Shown: positions 1-8,166 of the stretch, in pieces | Layout: each line of letters begins with the position of its first letter | Position numbering within the stretch: the stretch's first letter is position 1 | Assembly (NCBI GenBank): GCA_947494145.1 | Contig: CANLTZ010000002.1 | Span: forward strand, 372,001-436,000 | Direction: 5' to 3' | DNA: 64,000 nt | From: an uncultured Jannaschia sp. | GTDB lineage: Bacteria > Pseudomonadota > Alphaproteobacteria > Rhodobacterales > Rhodobacteraceae | Notes under the pieces: generated by a model | What the model was told of the DNA's origin: nothing | The model's database searches: none | The model's input: only the letters and a program-made list of their open reading frames with translations | Position numbers and translations under genes: made by a program

Positions 1-135
1 AATCACCGCATTGGGGAAGCGTTCATTTCCGGCGGTCTGCGCGATTGCGGCGGGGGCCCTGAAATCGTGCTGGCCCGTGGCGATTGGACCGGTCTCGTCG
101 CCGTCCGGATGGAGGGCGCTGACCTCACGACGCAT
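1..135 (-). CDS. possible N-terminal fragment of an unknown protein, cut by window edge
   Basis: On the minus strand an ATG at 133-135, preceded by an AGGGG stretch, opens a frame that stays open to the left edge (45 codons, beginning MRREVSALHPDGDETGP). It lies in the same direction as, and after the terminator of, the small exported protein gene at 350-703. The composition looks like a soluble N-terminus. I recognise no family. The frame is also open upstream of the ATG, so the start is uncertain and the whole call could be spurious; it needs the adjoining sequence. Confidence 0.3.
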   Translation of the reverse strand, partial: MRREVSALHPDGDETGPIATGQHDFRAPAAIAQTAGNERFPNAVI

Positions 136-210
136 CCCCTGGAAACCAGCCAGTTCGAGGCAGCTTTGGCCTGTCGCTGAAAGCAGCTTTGGCCCGGGCC
201 TAAAACTGAA

Positions 211-248
211 AACCGCCCCCCGCGACGTCCACGTCGGGGAGGGAGGTT
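211..248 (-). terminator. intrinsic terminator of the small exported protein gene
   Basis: Read on the minus strand this is a long GC-rich hairpin (arms CCCTCCCCGACGT and ACGTCGCGGGGGGCGG) followed by TTTTCAGTTTT. It lies about 100 bases after the stop of the gene at 350-703. A nearly identical hairpin ends the paralogous gene at 32729-33082, so gene and terminator have been duplicated together. Confidence 0.75.
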
Positions 249-349
249 CTCCGTCTGCCGCGCGGCGCTTGGGACGGCGCGCGGCATGGCCTGAAGCGGA
301 AGGGAACGAGGGAGAGACGCCCGCTCAGGCTGGAATGGTGTTTAGCCGA

Positions 350-703
350 TCATTCGTCTTCGGCGTTCTGGCGGCGGATATCGGCGAAGATCTGGGCGGC
401 AGTGCGACGCTGGCCGCGGTTGAAATTGTTGCCGCGGTTGGAGCGGGTGACGCGGACATTGTCCTGACCGTCAAAGTCCTGATTGAACCGCTCTTGCGCC
501 GAAAGGTTGTTGCCACGGGTCGAGACGCGCGCCTTGTTATGGCGCCAGCCGACCTGCACCAGGATGCGATTGTCCTGCGTGTCGAAGTCCTGGTTGAAAT
601 GGTTGGCAGCACCTTCGATGCCGGGCGTGATTTGCTGGGCGCTGGCAGGGGCGCCGGCAACAAGGGCGGTGACGATCAGGGCGGAAGAGATCAGGGTTTT
701 CAT
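350..703 (-). CDS. small exported protein with FNQDFD repeats and IRRQNAEDE tail (copy 1)
   Basis: This is a 117-residue protein. Residues 1-22 form a signal peptide (MKTLISSALIVTALVAGAPA, then SAQ), so the product is expected in the periplasm or outside. The mature part has two related motifs, NHFNQDFDTQDNRILVQV near residue 34 and ERFNQDFDGQDNVRVTRS near residue 71, and ends AAQIFADIRRQNAEDE. The start at 701-703 was chosen over a longer upstream frame because it begins the signal peptide and matches the paralogue at 32729, which has the same length. A third, shorter relative is at 49322-49543. I know of no characterised family that matches. The Asp-rich DFDGQDN loops might bind a cation, which is inference only. 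Confidence 0.85.
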   Translation of the reverse strand: MKTLISSALIVTALVAGAPASAQQITPGIEGAANHFNQDFDTQDNRILVQVGWRHNKARVSTRGNNLSAQERFNQDFDGQDNVRVTRSNRGNNFNRGQRRTAAQIFADIRRQNAEDE

Positions 704-920
704 CGTATAGTACCTTTTCGAAACGGGCCCTGGTTGTGCGGTGGGCCCTTGGGTTTGACGTGGATGGAAGGCGTGTTCGCCGTCCGTTGACCCTAGATGG
801 CGCCGCCGGAGCCACACGTTCAATGAACGCTCGCGTGAGGTTTGCGCGAATTTCGTGCGTTCTTGCACATAGATCTGAGATCCACGCACGCCCTTCACGA
901 AACCACCTGTCCCTCTCGCG
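704..920 (-). promoter_or_regulatory. conserved upstream region of exported protein copy 1, with palindrome
   Basis: Read on the minus strand, this region aligns block by block with the 210 bases before the paralogue at 32729: a GTTTCGTGAAGGGCGTGCG block, a CTCACGCGAGCG block, GGTCAACGGACGGCGA, and CCGCACAACCAGGG near the start codon. At 813-839 it holds the inverted repeat CGTTCA-T-TGAACG, 110-136 bases before the ATG, which recurs in degenerate form before all three family members. It is probably the promoter and operator. No -35/-10 pair is convincing by eye. Between this block and purD (to 1082) I see only the repeat at 975-1025. Confidence 0.5.
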
Positions 921-974
921 GGTCTGTTATGCCGTGGGCTGGTTCTGAAACACCGCGGCGGCTGGGGCACGGGC

Positions 975-1025
975 CTCATCTTCACCTTGGTGAAAATACT
1001 TCGGGGTCCGGGGCAGAGCCCCGGC
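975..1025 (+). repeat. dispersed intergenic repeat, copy A (divergent copy)
   Basis: CTCATCTTCACCTTGGTGAAAATACTTCGGGG (split here as CTCATCTTCACCTTGG + TGAAAATACTTCGGGG) is followed by the palindrome CCGGGGCAGAGCCCCGG. It matches copies at 6551-6601, 30814-30865 and 37221-37287. It lies just past the 3' end of purD, where it may also act as a weak transcription stop. Confidence 0.6.
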
Positions 1026-1082
1026 GATCTGCCACAGGCGCCGCGTCTCAGGTCAAGGAAACCCCCGCCACGGCGCACAAGC

Positions 1083-2339
1083 TCACAAAGCGCGGTGCCC
1101 GATATCGCGGCGGTAAAAGCCGCCGGGCCAATCCACGTCGTCCACCAGACCATAGGCGCGGTCATGGGCGGCGCGCAGGCTGTCGGCGCGGGCGGTCACG
1201 CCCAACACACGGCCACCGGCGGCGGTGATGGCGCCCTCCCGTTCCGCGGTTCCGGCATGGAAGACCATGGCGCCGCTGTCTTCTGGCATTCCGTCCAACC
1301 CGCCGATCACATCGCCCTTGGCATAGGCGCCGGGGTAGCCCTGGGCCGCCATCACGACGCAGAGCGCATGGTCATCGGCCCATCGCACGCGCGCGGCGTC
1401 CAGGCGGCCCTCGGCACAGGCCAGCATCAGGTCCAGGGCCTGGCCGCCCAGCCGCATCATCAGGCACTGACATTCCGGGTCGCCGAAGCGGACATTGTAT
1501 TCCACCAGGCTGGGCTGGCCGTCGTCGATCATCAGGCCCACGAACAACACGCCGCGCATGGGCGTGCCGCGCCGCGTCATCTCGGCCATGGTGGGGCGCA
1601 CGATCTTGTCCAGCGCCCGGGCTTCCACCTCCGGCGTCATGACAGGGGCGGGGGAATACGCGCCCATGCCGCCCGTGTTTGGGCCGGTATCGCCATCGCC
1701 CACGCGCTTGTGGTCTTGCGCCGTGCCGATGGGCAGAACGCTGTCGCCATCGACCAGACAGAAGAAGGACGCTTCTTCGCCGGTCAGCAGCGCCTCGATC
1801 ACCACTTCGGCGCGGCCATGGGTGCCGTCGAAGATGTCGCGCAGGGCGGTCTCGGCCTCGGGCAATGTGGCAGCCACTGTCACGCCCTTGCCCGCCGCCA
1901 GCCCATCGGCCTTCACCACGATGGGCGCGCCTTGGGCGCGCAGATAATTCAGTGCCGGGTCCAGCGCATCGAAGCGCGCATAATCCGCCGTGGGCGCGCC
2001 GACAGCGGCACAGATATCCTTGGTGAACGCCTTGGATGCCTCAAGCTGCGCTGCCGCCGCCGAGGGCCCGAAGACCGAGATCCCCGCCGCCGCCAGCGCA
2101 TCGGCCACGCCCAGGGCCAGGGGCGCTTCGGGGCCGATGATGACAAAGTCGATGTTTTCTTCGTCGGCAAAGGCCACCACGGCGGCGCCGTCCAGGATAT
2201 CGAGCGTGGCGCATTCTGCGATCTGTGCGATCCCCGCATTGCCCGGCGCCACGATCAGCCGGTCGCATTTGGGGTTTTGCAGCACCGCCCAGGCCAAGGC
2301 GTGTTCGCGCCCGCCCGATCCGAGGATGAGAATGTTCAT
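1083..2339 (-). CDS. purD: phosphoribosylamine--glycine ligase
   Basis: GARS joins phosphoribosylamine and glycine with ATP in de novo purine synthesis (cytosol). The 418-residue length is usual. The N-terminus MNILILGSGGREHALAW is the family's Rossmann-like signature, DGLAAGKGV near residue 145 is in the ATP-grasp region, and FGDPECQ near residue 287 is the metal/ATP site motif. It stands alone here, divergent from the GRDP-like pair, with 138 bases between the start codons. Its 3' side has a dispersed repeat rather than a T-rich terminator. I am confident of this assignment. Confidence 0.97.
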   Translation of the reverse strand: MNILILGSGGREHALAWAVLQNPKCDRLIVAPGNAGIAQIAECATLDILDGAAVVAFADEENIDFVIIGPEAPLALGVADALAAAGISVFGPSAAAAQLEASKAFTKDICAAVGAPTADYARFDALDPALNYLRAQGAPIVVKADGLAAGKGVTVAATLPEAETALRDIFDGTHGRAEVVIEALLTGEEASFFCLVDGDSVLPIGTAQDHKRVGDGDTGPNTGGMGAYSPAPVMTPEVEARALDKIVRPTMAEMTRRGTPMRGVLFVGLMIDDGQPSLVEYNVRFGDPECQCLMMRLGGQALDLMLACAEGRLDAARVRWADDHALCVVMAAQGYPGAYAKGDVIGGLDGMPEDSGAMVFHAGTAEREGAITAAGGRVLGVTARADSLRAAHDRAYGLVDDVDWPGGFYRRDIGHRAL

Positions 2340-2477
2340 GGGCGCGGCCCCTCGTTCGGCTTTGTCTGGGGTGCGGTCTAGAAAACACAGGGCCGCCCCA
2401 CAAGCACCCCGCTGTCATGCAACCGTCACATTGACCGTCTAGCGGGTCGGGCGAATGAAACAGCTATGGAATGATAT

Positions 2478-3128
2478 ATGACCCTGACCGACCCCGCCCT
2501 TTGGGCCAGGATCGAGTCCTATACCCTGCCAAAAGACGCCGCAGGGATCAGCTTTCTGGAACAGCTTCGCAAGATGCACGGCATCTCGCACGAGACAGCC
2601 CAGACAGCCATCCGAGAATATAAGCGCTTCCTTTATCTGAGCGCTTTGCGAATGGGCCGATGCGTGCCCACCCGTGCCGTCGACGAAGTCTGGCACCTTC
2701 ACCTCACCCACACTCGCGACTACTGGGAAAGCTTCGTCCCCGACGTCCTAGGTGGGCGGAAAATCCACCACGAGCCCGGCGCGCCCGATGGCCATTCCCG
2801 AGATTTCGACGCGACGCTGCATCGCTATGAGGCGGAGTTCGGGGAAGTCCCGCCGAAGGGCATCTGGAAGAAACGAAGTCTGCCAAAAGAAGTCGCGTCG
2901 ATGGTTTTCGTAACACTATTCGGCGTTTTGTGGATTGGTCAGAGCGTCCTTGGCGGGGCGCCTTGGTACTTCACCGGGATGGGCCTGCTTATCTTCGGTT
3001 GGATTATCATGGGCACCCTTGGCCCGCTTCTTGACAGGGCGGGCTATGAGGTGAGCTTCGGCATAGACATCTGGAGTGACGCAAATGGCGGCGATTGCGG
3101 GGATTGCGGGGGCGGCTGCGGCGACTGA
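2478..3128 (+). CDS. GRDP-like (DUF1399) membrane protein, tandem copy 1
   Basis: 216 residues. The N-terminal two thirds carry the GRDP-like pattern: FLEQLRKMHG, an EYKRFLYL helix near residue 51, then VDEVWHLHLTHTRDYW at about 70-85 and IHHEPG near 96. This family is known from plants, fungi and bacteria, with conserved Trp/His residues and no settled activity. Two hydrophobic segments (about 139-158 and 163-180) follow, and the protein ends in a Gly/Cys/Asp tail, GGDCGDCGGGCGD. It is followed after 12 bases by a paralogue of similar design, so the pair is probably one transcription unit. The His residues and the Cys tail could hold a metal, which is inference. Confidence 0.75.
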   Translation: MTLTDPALWARIESYTLPKDAAGISFLEQLRKMHGISHETAQTAIREYKRFLYLSALRMGRCVPTRAVDEVWHLHLTHTRDYWESFVPDVLGGRKIHHEPGAPDGHSRDFDATLHRYEAEFGEVPPKGIWKKRSLPKEVASMVFVTLFGVLWIGQSVLGGAPWYFTGMGLLIFGWIIMGTLGPLLDRAGYEVSFGIDIWSDANGGDCGDCGGGCGD

Positions 3129-3140
3129 GCCGCGCTGAGC

Positions 3141-3800
3141 ATGCCTCTGACTGACCCAGTATTGTGGGAACGTATCCACGCCATGCGGCTGCCGAAAGGC
3201 CCTGGGGGACGCAGCTTCGCGGCAACATTGGCGCGGCGCGAAAAGATCACGGAAAACACCGCACGCCTGGCCGTCGAGGAATACCGCCGCTTCTTATACC
3301 TGACCGCTTTGGGGCAGGGCCGCACCGTCCCGTCAGAAGCGGTGGACTTGGTCTGGCACCAACATCTGAAACAGGGGGCGGTGTATGCCGACGCGTTGAC
3401 GCGCGTGATCGGCCGCCCCATCCGGCACGAACCAGGTCGACCCAAGGGGCATACGGCGGATTACCAGGCAACCCGCGCACTCTACCACGCAGAGTTCGAT
3501 ATGTTGCCGCCGGTGCAATTCTGGCCACGCGAAGACCGCTTGCTGGACTGGATGGCGATCTTGCTCGTGGGGAGCTTGTTGCCGTTCATTCTGGGCGCCT
3601 TGGCAGGGGATGACGCGTCCTTCGCGCCTGTTTTCCGCCTGCTTGTGATTTGCGTCGCCCTGGCCTTCGCTCTGCCGCCCATACTGCGCCTGACCGGGCT
3701 ACGCCGAGACCGCCCACTTCGCGATCGAACGCGCGGGGATTTTGCTGGCGGGGGTGACGGCTCTGCCGATTGCGGCGGTGGAAGCTGTGGCGGCGACTGA
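3141..3800 (+). CDS. GRDP-like (DUF1399) membrane protein, tandem copy 2
   Basis: 219 residues, with the same plan as the gene before it: MPLTDPVLWERIHAMRLPKG at the start, EEYRRFLYLTALGQGRTVPS, VDLVWHQHLKQGAVYAD, RHEPGRPKGH, then two membrane segments (about 135-153 and 156-178) and a tail reading ADCGGGSCGGD. The pair arose by tandem duplication and has diverged strongly, but both keep the WHxH motif and the Gly-Cys tail. xseA starts 24 bases downstream, so it may be co-transcribed. Function is unknown. Confidence 0.75.
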   Translation: MPLTDPVLWERIHAMRLPKGPGGRSFAATLARREKITENTARLAVEEYRRFLYLTALGQGRTVPSEAVDLVWHQHLKQGAVYADALTRVIGRPIRHEPGRPKGHTADYQATRALYHAEFDMLPPVQFWPREDRLLDWMAILLVGSLLPFILGALAGDDASFAPVFRLLVICVALAFALPPILRLTGLRRDRPLRDRTRGDFAGGGDGSADCGGGSCGGD

Positions 3801-3823
3801 GCGGCTCAGCTAGGGTTCGCCCC

Positions 3824-5440
3824 ATGGACGATCTGATCGACGACCCCCGCCCTGGCCGCAATGAGGCCGAATATTCCGTCTCTGAGATCTCGGGCGCGGT
3901 GAAGCGGGCTCTGGAAGACAAGTTCGGCCGCATCCGCGTCAAAGGTGAGATCGGGCGCATCTTTCGCGCGCGGTCCGGGCATTTGTATTACGATCTGAAA
4001 GACGACCGGAACGTGCTGGCCTGCACCACTTGGAAAGGTCAGATCGCGCAGCTTTCCGTGACCCCCGAAGAAGGGATGGAGGTGGTCGTCACGGGCCGCC
4101 TGTCGGCCTTTGGGGCGCAGTCCAAGTATAACCTGAACGTCGATGCCATGCAGGTGGCGGGCCAGGGTGCTTTGATGGCGATGCTGGAAAAGCGCCGCGC
4201 GAAGCTGGCAGCCGAAGGGCTGTTTGATGAGGGGCGCAAGCGGCCTCTTCCGTTCTTGCCGAACGTCATCGGGGTGGTCACCTCACCCCAAGGCGCGGTC
4301 ATTCGCGATATCCTGCACCGCTTGCGGGACCGTTTCCCACGCCATGTGCTGATCTGGCCGGTGGCAGTGCAGGGCAAGGCGTGTGCGCCCGAAGTGGCCA
4401 ATGCAATCCGCGGGTTTGAGGCGTTGGGCCCGGGCGGGCCCATGCCGCGGCCCGATCTGTTGATCGTGGCGCGGGGCGGTGGCTCCATCGAAGACCTGTG
4501 GGGCTTTAATGAAGAGGTCGTGGTGCGGGCGGCTGCGGACTGTTCAATCCCGCTGATTTCCGCAGTGGGGCATGAGACCGATACGACGCTGATCGACCAT
4601 GCCGCAGACCGCAGGGCGCCGACGCCGAGTGCGGCCGCCGAGATGGCGGTGCCGGTTCGGTTGGACCTGTTGGATCACATCCGCAGTCTGGGCACGCGGC
4701 AGGTGCGGGCGGCACGAGGGCTGGTGGCGGGCCGCGCGCAGCGGCTGGCTGACCTGGCCCGCGGGCTGCCCCGCGCCGATGGCGTGCTGGCGGGGCCGCG
4801 CCAGAGGCTGGATTTGCAGGCCGAGCGGCTGCCCGCTGCGTTGCGCGGTCGCATCACCCATGCGCATCTGGGTCTGTCGCGGTTGGAGGGTCGGCTGGCG
4901 CCCAGCGCCGTCTTGGCCCATCTGGGCCATGACCGCCAGCGCTTGGAGGCGCTATCGGGCAGATTGGACGCGGCATTGCCGCGTGCGGCGGAGCGGGCGC
5001 GCGCCGTGCTGGAGGTGCAGCGCGCGGCGCTTGGGCGGATTGCGCCACGGCTGGTGGAAGGGCCGCGGCGGGACTTGGCGCGGCTATCGGGGCAGTTGCG
5101 GGCTGAGCGTCTGACACGGTTGGCGGGGCAGGATCGGGGGCGGCTTGAGGGTGTGTTGGAGCGCCTTGCGCTCACGTCACGGGGCCAGGTCCGCGCGGCC
5201 CGCCAGCGACTCGATGCGTTGGACCGGATGCGGGAATCGCTGGGCTATGAGCGCACGTTGGAACGCGGCTTCGCCGTGATCCGCGATGGCGACGGGGTTG
5301 TTACCTCACCCGAGGCGGCGCGGGCTGCGGGTAAGGTCTCGATCCAGTTCGCGGGGGACAAGCGGGTGGAGGCGCAGGTGGGCGCGCCTGCGAAGACCCG
5401 GGCAAAGCCGAAGCCGCCCAGTCAGGGCAGTCTGTTCTGA
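3824..5440 (+). CDS. xseA: exodeoxyribonuclease VII large subunit
   Basis: XseA forms exonuclease VII with XseB and degrades single-stranded DNA from both ends. The protein has 538 residues from the ATG at 3824. A longer frame would run into the preceding gene, and EAEYSVSEISGAVKRAL fits the family N-terminus. An OB-fold region (about 15-110) is followed by the catalytic domain with LIVARGGGSIEDLWGFNEE near residue 212 and SAVGHETDTTLIDHAADRRA near 246, then a long Arg/Ala-rich coiled-coil region and a short basic tail. xseB is not in this window. It is convergent with ruvB. Confidence 0.96.
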   Translation: MDDLIDDPRPGRNEAEYSVSEISGAVKRALEDKFGRIRVKGEIGRIFRARSGHLYYDLKDDRNVLACTTWKGQIAQLSVTPEEGMEVVVTGRLSAFGAQSKYNLNVDAMQVAGQGALMAMLEKRRAKLAAEGLFDEGRKRPLPFLPNVIGVVTSPQGAVIRDILHRLRDRFPRHVLIWPVAVQGKACAPEVANAIRGFEALGPGGPMPRPDLLIVARGGGSIEDLWGFNEEVVVRAAADCSIPLISAVGHETDTTLIDHAADRRAPTPSAAAEMAVPVRLDLLDHIRSLGTRQVRAARGLVAGRAQRLADLARGLPRADGVLAGPRQRLDLQAERLPAALRGRITHAHLGLSRLEGRLAPSAVLAHLGHDRQRLEALSGRLDAALPRAAERARAVLEVQRAALGRIAPRLVEGPRRDLARLSGQLRAERLTRLAGQDRGRLEGVLERLALTSRGQVRAARQRLDALDRMRESLGYERTLERGFAVIRDGDGVVTSPEAARAAGKVSIQFAGDKRVEAQVGAPAKTRAKPKPPSQGSLF

Positions 5441-5503
5441 TGTCGGGATACTTGGTCGCCATGCGGGCTTGAGTCCGGTTCTGGGAGAAGTGGGCCCGAC
5501 GCT

Positions 5504-6523
5504 TCAATCGAAGAGATCGGCCTCGCCCCTTGGCGCCTCCAAGCCCAGATGGCGCCAGCCTTTCATGGCGAGCATTCGGCCCCGGGGCGTGCGGGCGATG
5601 AGGCCTTGTTGGAGCAGATAGGGCTCAATCACCTCTTCGAGGGCGTCGCGGCTTTCCGACAGGGCGGCGGCGATGGTCTCGATCCCCACGGGGCCGCCGC
5701 CGTAGTTTTCGGCGATCAGCATCAGATAGCGGCGGTCGGCGCCGTCGAGGCCCAGATGATCCACCCCCAGTCGTGTCAGCGAACTGTCGGCAATGGCCTG
5801 CGTCACCCGGCCATCGCCTTCGACCACGGCGAAATCCACTACGCGGCGCAGCAGCCGCCCGGCGATGCGCGGGGTGCCGCGGGCGCGGCGAGCGATTTCC
5901 TGGGCGCCGTCGTCGGTGGCGGGCGCGCCCATGAGGCGGGCACCGCGGGTGACGATCTGGTGCAATTCGGGGATGGTGTAGAATTGCAGCCGCGTGGGAA
6001 TGCCGAAGCGGTCGCGCAGCGGCGTGGTCAGCAGACCGAGTCGGGTGGTGGCACCGACCAGCGTAAACGGTTGCAGGTCGATGCGCACGGTGCGCGCGGC
6101 GGGGCCTTCGCCGATGACCAGGTCCAGCGCAAAGTCTTCGAGCGCGGGGTAAAGCACTTCTTCCACCGCAGGGTTCAGACGGTGGATTTCATCAATGAAC
6201 AGGACATCGCGCGCTTCCAAATTGGTCAGGATCGCGGCGAGGTCGCCTGCCTTGGCCAAGACCGGGCCCGACGTCATGCGGAAGCCCACGCCCAACTCGC
6301 GGGCCATGATCTGGGCCAGCGTTGTCTTGCCGAGGCCGGGGGGGCCGTGGAACAGAACGTGGTCCATGGCCTCGCCCCGCATCTTGGCGCTTTCGATGAA
6401 GACGCGCAGATTGGCGCGGGCCTCGGCCTGGCCGATGAATTCATCGAGTACCTGGGGCCGGAGCGCGCGATCATCGGGGACGACATCGGGCGCTCTTGGG
6501 TCGAGGATCGGGTCACGGTCCAT
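5504..6523 (-). CDS. ruvB: Holliday junction branch migration helicase RuvB
   Basis: AAA+ motor of the RuvABC resolvasome, 339 residues. The N-terminus (residues 18-31) has [14 protein letters not shown]. Walker A is [12 protein letters not shown] near residue 60, Walker B is [10 protein letters not shown] near 108, and sensor/arginine-finger signatures [18 protein letters not shown] lie near 157. The C-terminal winged-helix domain ends in [14 protein letters not shown]. It is last in the ruvC-ruvA-ruvB operon. A 96-base gap carrying a dispersed repeat separates it from ruvA. Confidence 0.98.
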   Translation of the reverse strand: MDRDPILDPRAPDVVPDDRALRPQVLDEFIGQAEARANLRVFIESAKMRGEAMDHVLFHGPPGLGKTTLAQIMARELGVGFRMTSGPVLAKAGDLAAILTNLEARDVLFIDEIHRLNPAVEEVLYPALEDFALDLVIGEGPAARTVRIDLQPFTLVGATTRLGLLTTPLRDRFGIPTRLQFYTIPELHQIVTRGARLMGAPATDDGAQEIARRARGTPRIAGRLLRRVVDFAVVEGDGRVTQAIADSSLTRLGVDHLGLDGADRRYLMLIAENYGGGPVGIETIAAALSESRDALEEVIEPYLLQQGLIARTPRGRMLAMKGWRHLGLEAPRGEADLFD

Positions 6524-6550
6524 TGTGGATTTCCCGTGGAGAGGGCGAGT

Positions 6551-6601
6551 GCGAGGGGCCAGCCCCTCGCGCTCCCCGGAGTATTGTGGCCAGGATGAAG
6601 G
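6551..6601 (-). repeat. dispersed intergenic repeat, copy B, inside the ruv operon
   Basis: Read on the minus strand: CTTCATCCTGGCCACAATAC, then TCCGGGG, then the palindrome GCGAGGGGCTGGCCCCTCGC. It occupies most of the ruvA-ruvB gap and so would be part of the operon mRNA, placing a strong GC hairpin ahead of the ruvB ribosome site. Confidence 0.7.
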
Positions 6602-6619
6602 GGCAGGGGGGTGGCACGG

Positions 6620-7264
6620 TCATTCGCCTGGCGCCAGCAATTTGAGCGCGGCGCGGATCAGGGCTGCGGTGTCGGTTTCCCCGGCTTCCGTGGCTTGGGC
6701 CACGGCGCGAGCGGCATCCACCGGAGCGTAGCCGAGGTTTGAGAGGGCCGAGAGGGCTTCGGCCTGTGCGGCGTTGGATTTCGGCGGCGGGACGGTTGTT
6801 GGGGTGGTGACGGTATCGAGGATCGGGTCGGTGGAGGCCGTCGTGTCCGAGGTCATCATCATGGCGGGGGCTTTGCCCTGCAACTCGTTCACCACGCGCT
6901 GCGCGATCTTGGGGCCCACGCCGGGCGCGGCCTTGACCGCCGCCGCATCGCCCAGGGCCACGGCACGCGCCACGCCATCGGGGCCGAGCGTGCCGAGGAT
7001 CGCCAGGGACCCCTTGGCGCCGATCCCCTGCACAGAGGTCAAGAGGCGGTGCCAGTCCCGTTCCTGCACGGTGAGGAATCCGAAGAGTTGCAGCAGGTCT
7101 TCGCGCACCAGAAGTTCCGTCCAGAGTGCTACGGGGGATTTCAGCGGCGGCAAGGCGGTCAAAGTGCGCTCAGAGCAGTGGACGATATAGCCCACGCCGC
7201 CCACATCCAGCAGTACATGGTCATCGCCCCGATGGTCGAGCCGCCCCGTCAGCCGCCCGATCAT
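6620..7264 (-). CDS. ruvA: Holliday junction branch migration protein RuvA
   Basis: RuvA binds the four-way junction and loads RuvB. 214 residues from the ATG at 7262-7264 ([13 protein letters not shown]), which overlaps the ruvC stop in an ATGA arrangement; a longer frame upstream lies inside ruvC. The OB-fold N-terminus contains [12 protein letters not shown]. Helix-hairpin-helix signatures are [17 protein letters not shown] and [16 protein letters not shown]. The C-terminal three-helix domain ([20 protein letters not shown]), which regulates RuvB, follows a variable linker. Confidence 0.97.
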   Translation of the reverse strand: MIGRLTGRLDHRGDDHVLLDVGGVGYIVHCSERTLTALPPLKSPVALWTELLVREDLLQLFGFLTVQERDWHRLLTSVQGIGAKGSLAILGTLGPDGVARAVALGDAAAVKAAPGVGPKIAQRVVNELQGKAPAMMMTSDTTASTDPILDTVTTPTTVPPPKSNAAQAEALSALSNLGYAPVDAARAVAQATEAGETDTAALIRAALKLLAPGE

Positions 7265-7761
7265 GCCCGCGCCACCGCAGCCGCCAGGCGCCCGTTGGTC
7301 TGCAGATGGGCCGCATGGCAAAGCGCCACGGCCAGGGCATCGGCGGCATCGGCGCTGTCGGGGTCACAGCCGGGAAGCTGCATCTTCACCATGTGCAGGA
7401 CTTGGCCCTTGTCGGCATGACCCACACCCACCACGGTCTTCTTGACGGCGTTGGGCGCATATTCGCCAACCGTGAGCCCCGCCTGGGCTGGGACCAGCAT
7501 GGCGATGCCGCGCGCTTGACCCAGCTTCAGCGTACCCGCACCATCGCGGTTCACGAAGGTCTGTTCGACCGCCGCCGCATGGGGCGCGTGGGTGGTGAGC
7601 ACATTGCTGAGCAAACCATGGAGCGATAGGAGCCGCGCAGCCATATCGACGCCGTCAGGCCGGCAGGTCCCGTTGGCCACATGGCGCATCCTGTGGCCAT
7701 CCATGTCGATCACGCCCCACCCGCAGGCCCGTAGCCCCGGATCGATCCCCAATACCCGCAT
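7261..7761 (-). CDS. ruvC: crossover junction endodeoxyribonuclease RuvC
   Basis: RuvC cuts Holliday junctions symmetrically. 166 residues. The catalytic acidic residues sit in [16 protein letters not shown] (Asp7), [12 protein letters not shown] (Glu near 67) and the C-terminal [22 protein letters not shown] stretch. It is first in the ruvCAB operon and translationally coupled to ruvA. The divergent DUF1127 gene starts 174 bases away, so the space between holds promoters for both directions. Confidence 0.97.
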   Translation of the reverse strand: MRVLGIDPGLRACGWGVIDMDGHRMRHVANGTCRPDGVDMAARLLSLHGLLSNVLTTHAPHAAAVEQTFVNRDGAGTLKLGQARGIAMLVPAQAGLTVGEYAPNAVKKTVVGVGHADKGQVLHMVKMQLPGCDPDSADAADALAVALCHAAHLQTNGRLAAAVARA

Positions 7762-7834
7762 CGTTGTCCTCGATGTTCCTCTTTCATTCCTGCTAGCATG
7801 GGTGTGGATATGACGCCAGCGTCTCGGCGGCCCT

Positions 7835-7855
7835 GCTATGCGTTGATTGCATAGC
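7835..7855. promoter_or_regulatory. perfect inverted repeat between ruvC and the DUF1127 gene
   Basis: GCTATGC-gttgatt-GCATAGC is a 7-bp perfect inverted repeat with a 7-base spacer, 80-100 bases before the DUF1127 ATG and 74-94 bases before ruvC. Arm length and spacing suit a dimeric regulator. No particular regulator is implied. Confidence 0.35.
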
Positions 7856-7934
7856 CGGCATGAGCGCTTGATATTTGTGCGCTTTGAAAACTTCGTCTAC
7901 CGGCGGTTGTGTAGCCCGCATCAGGATTGGACCC

Positions 7935-8144
7935 ATGGCCACTTTCGATATCTTCCGCCCCGCCGCCCCGACTTCGGGCGCCGTTTCCACGCTTCTTGGC
8001 CGTCTCATTACGTGGATCGAACATCGCCAGACGGTGGCTGTCCTTAGCAAGCTGACCAATCGCGAGCTTGAAGATATCGGTCTCGTGCGTGGCGATATCG
8101 GGCGCTACGCCTATATCGCGCGCCGGGGCAGCCGGAAGGGCTGA
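7935..8144 (+). CDS. DUF1127 small protein
   Basis: 69 residues from the ATG at 7935 (MATFDIFRPAAP); an upstream in-frame start would add a segment unlike the family. The DUF1127 core is near the C-terminus: LSKLTNRELEDIGLVRGDIG followed by RYAYIARRG. Small Arg-rich DUF1127 proteins are common and multicopy in Rhodobacteraceae, and some are linked to RNA turnover and to phosphate or stress responses; the role of this copy cannot be told from sequence. It is convergent with prmA, 22 bases away. Confidence 0.85.
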   Translation: MATFDIFRPAAPTSGAVSTLLGRLITWIEHRQTVAVLSKLTNRELEDIGLVRGDIGRYAYIARRGSRKG

Positions 8145-8166
8145 GGCGTCAAGCGCCCGGACTGCG

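Noticed and set aside
987-2381. 464-residue + strand open frame opposite purD
   Set aside because: Antisense shadow of purD in a high-GC genome: His/Gly/Arg-rich composition, no ribosome site, no family motifs.
5549-6598. 349-residue + strand open frame opposite ruvB
   Set aside because: Shadow of ruvB; composition rich in Gln, His and Gly and no recognisable domain.
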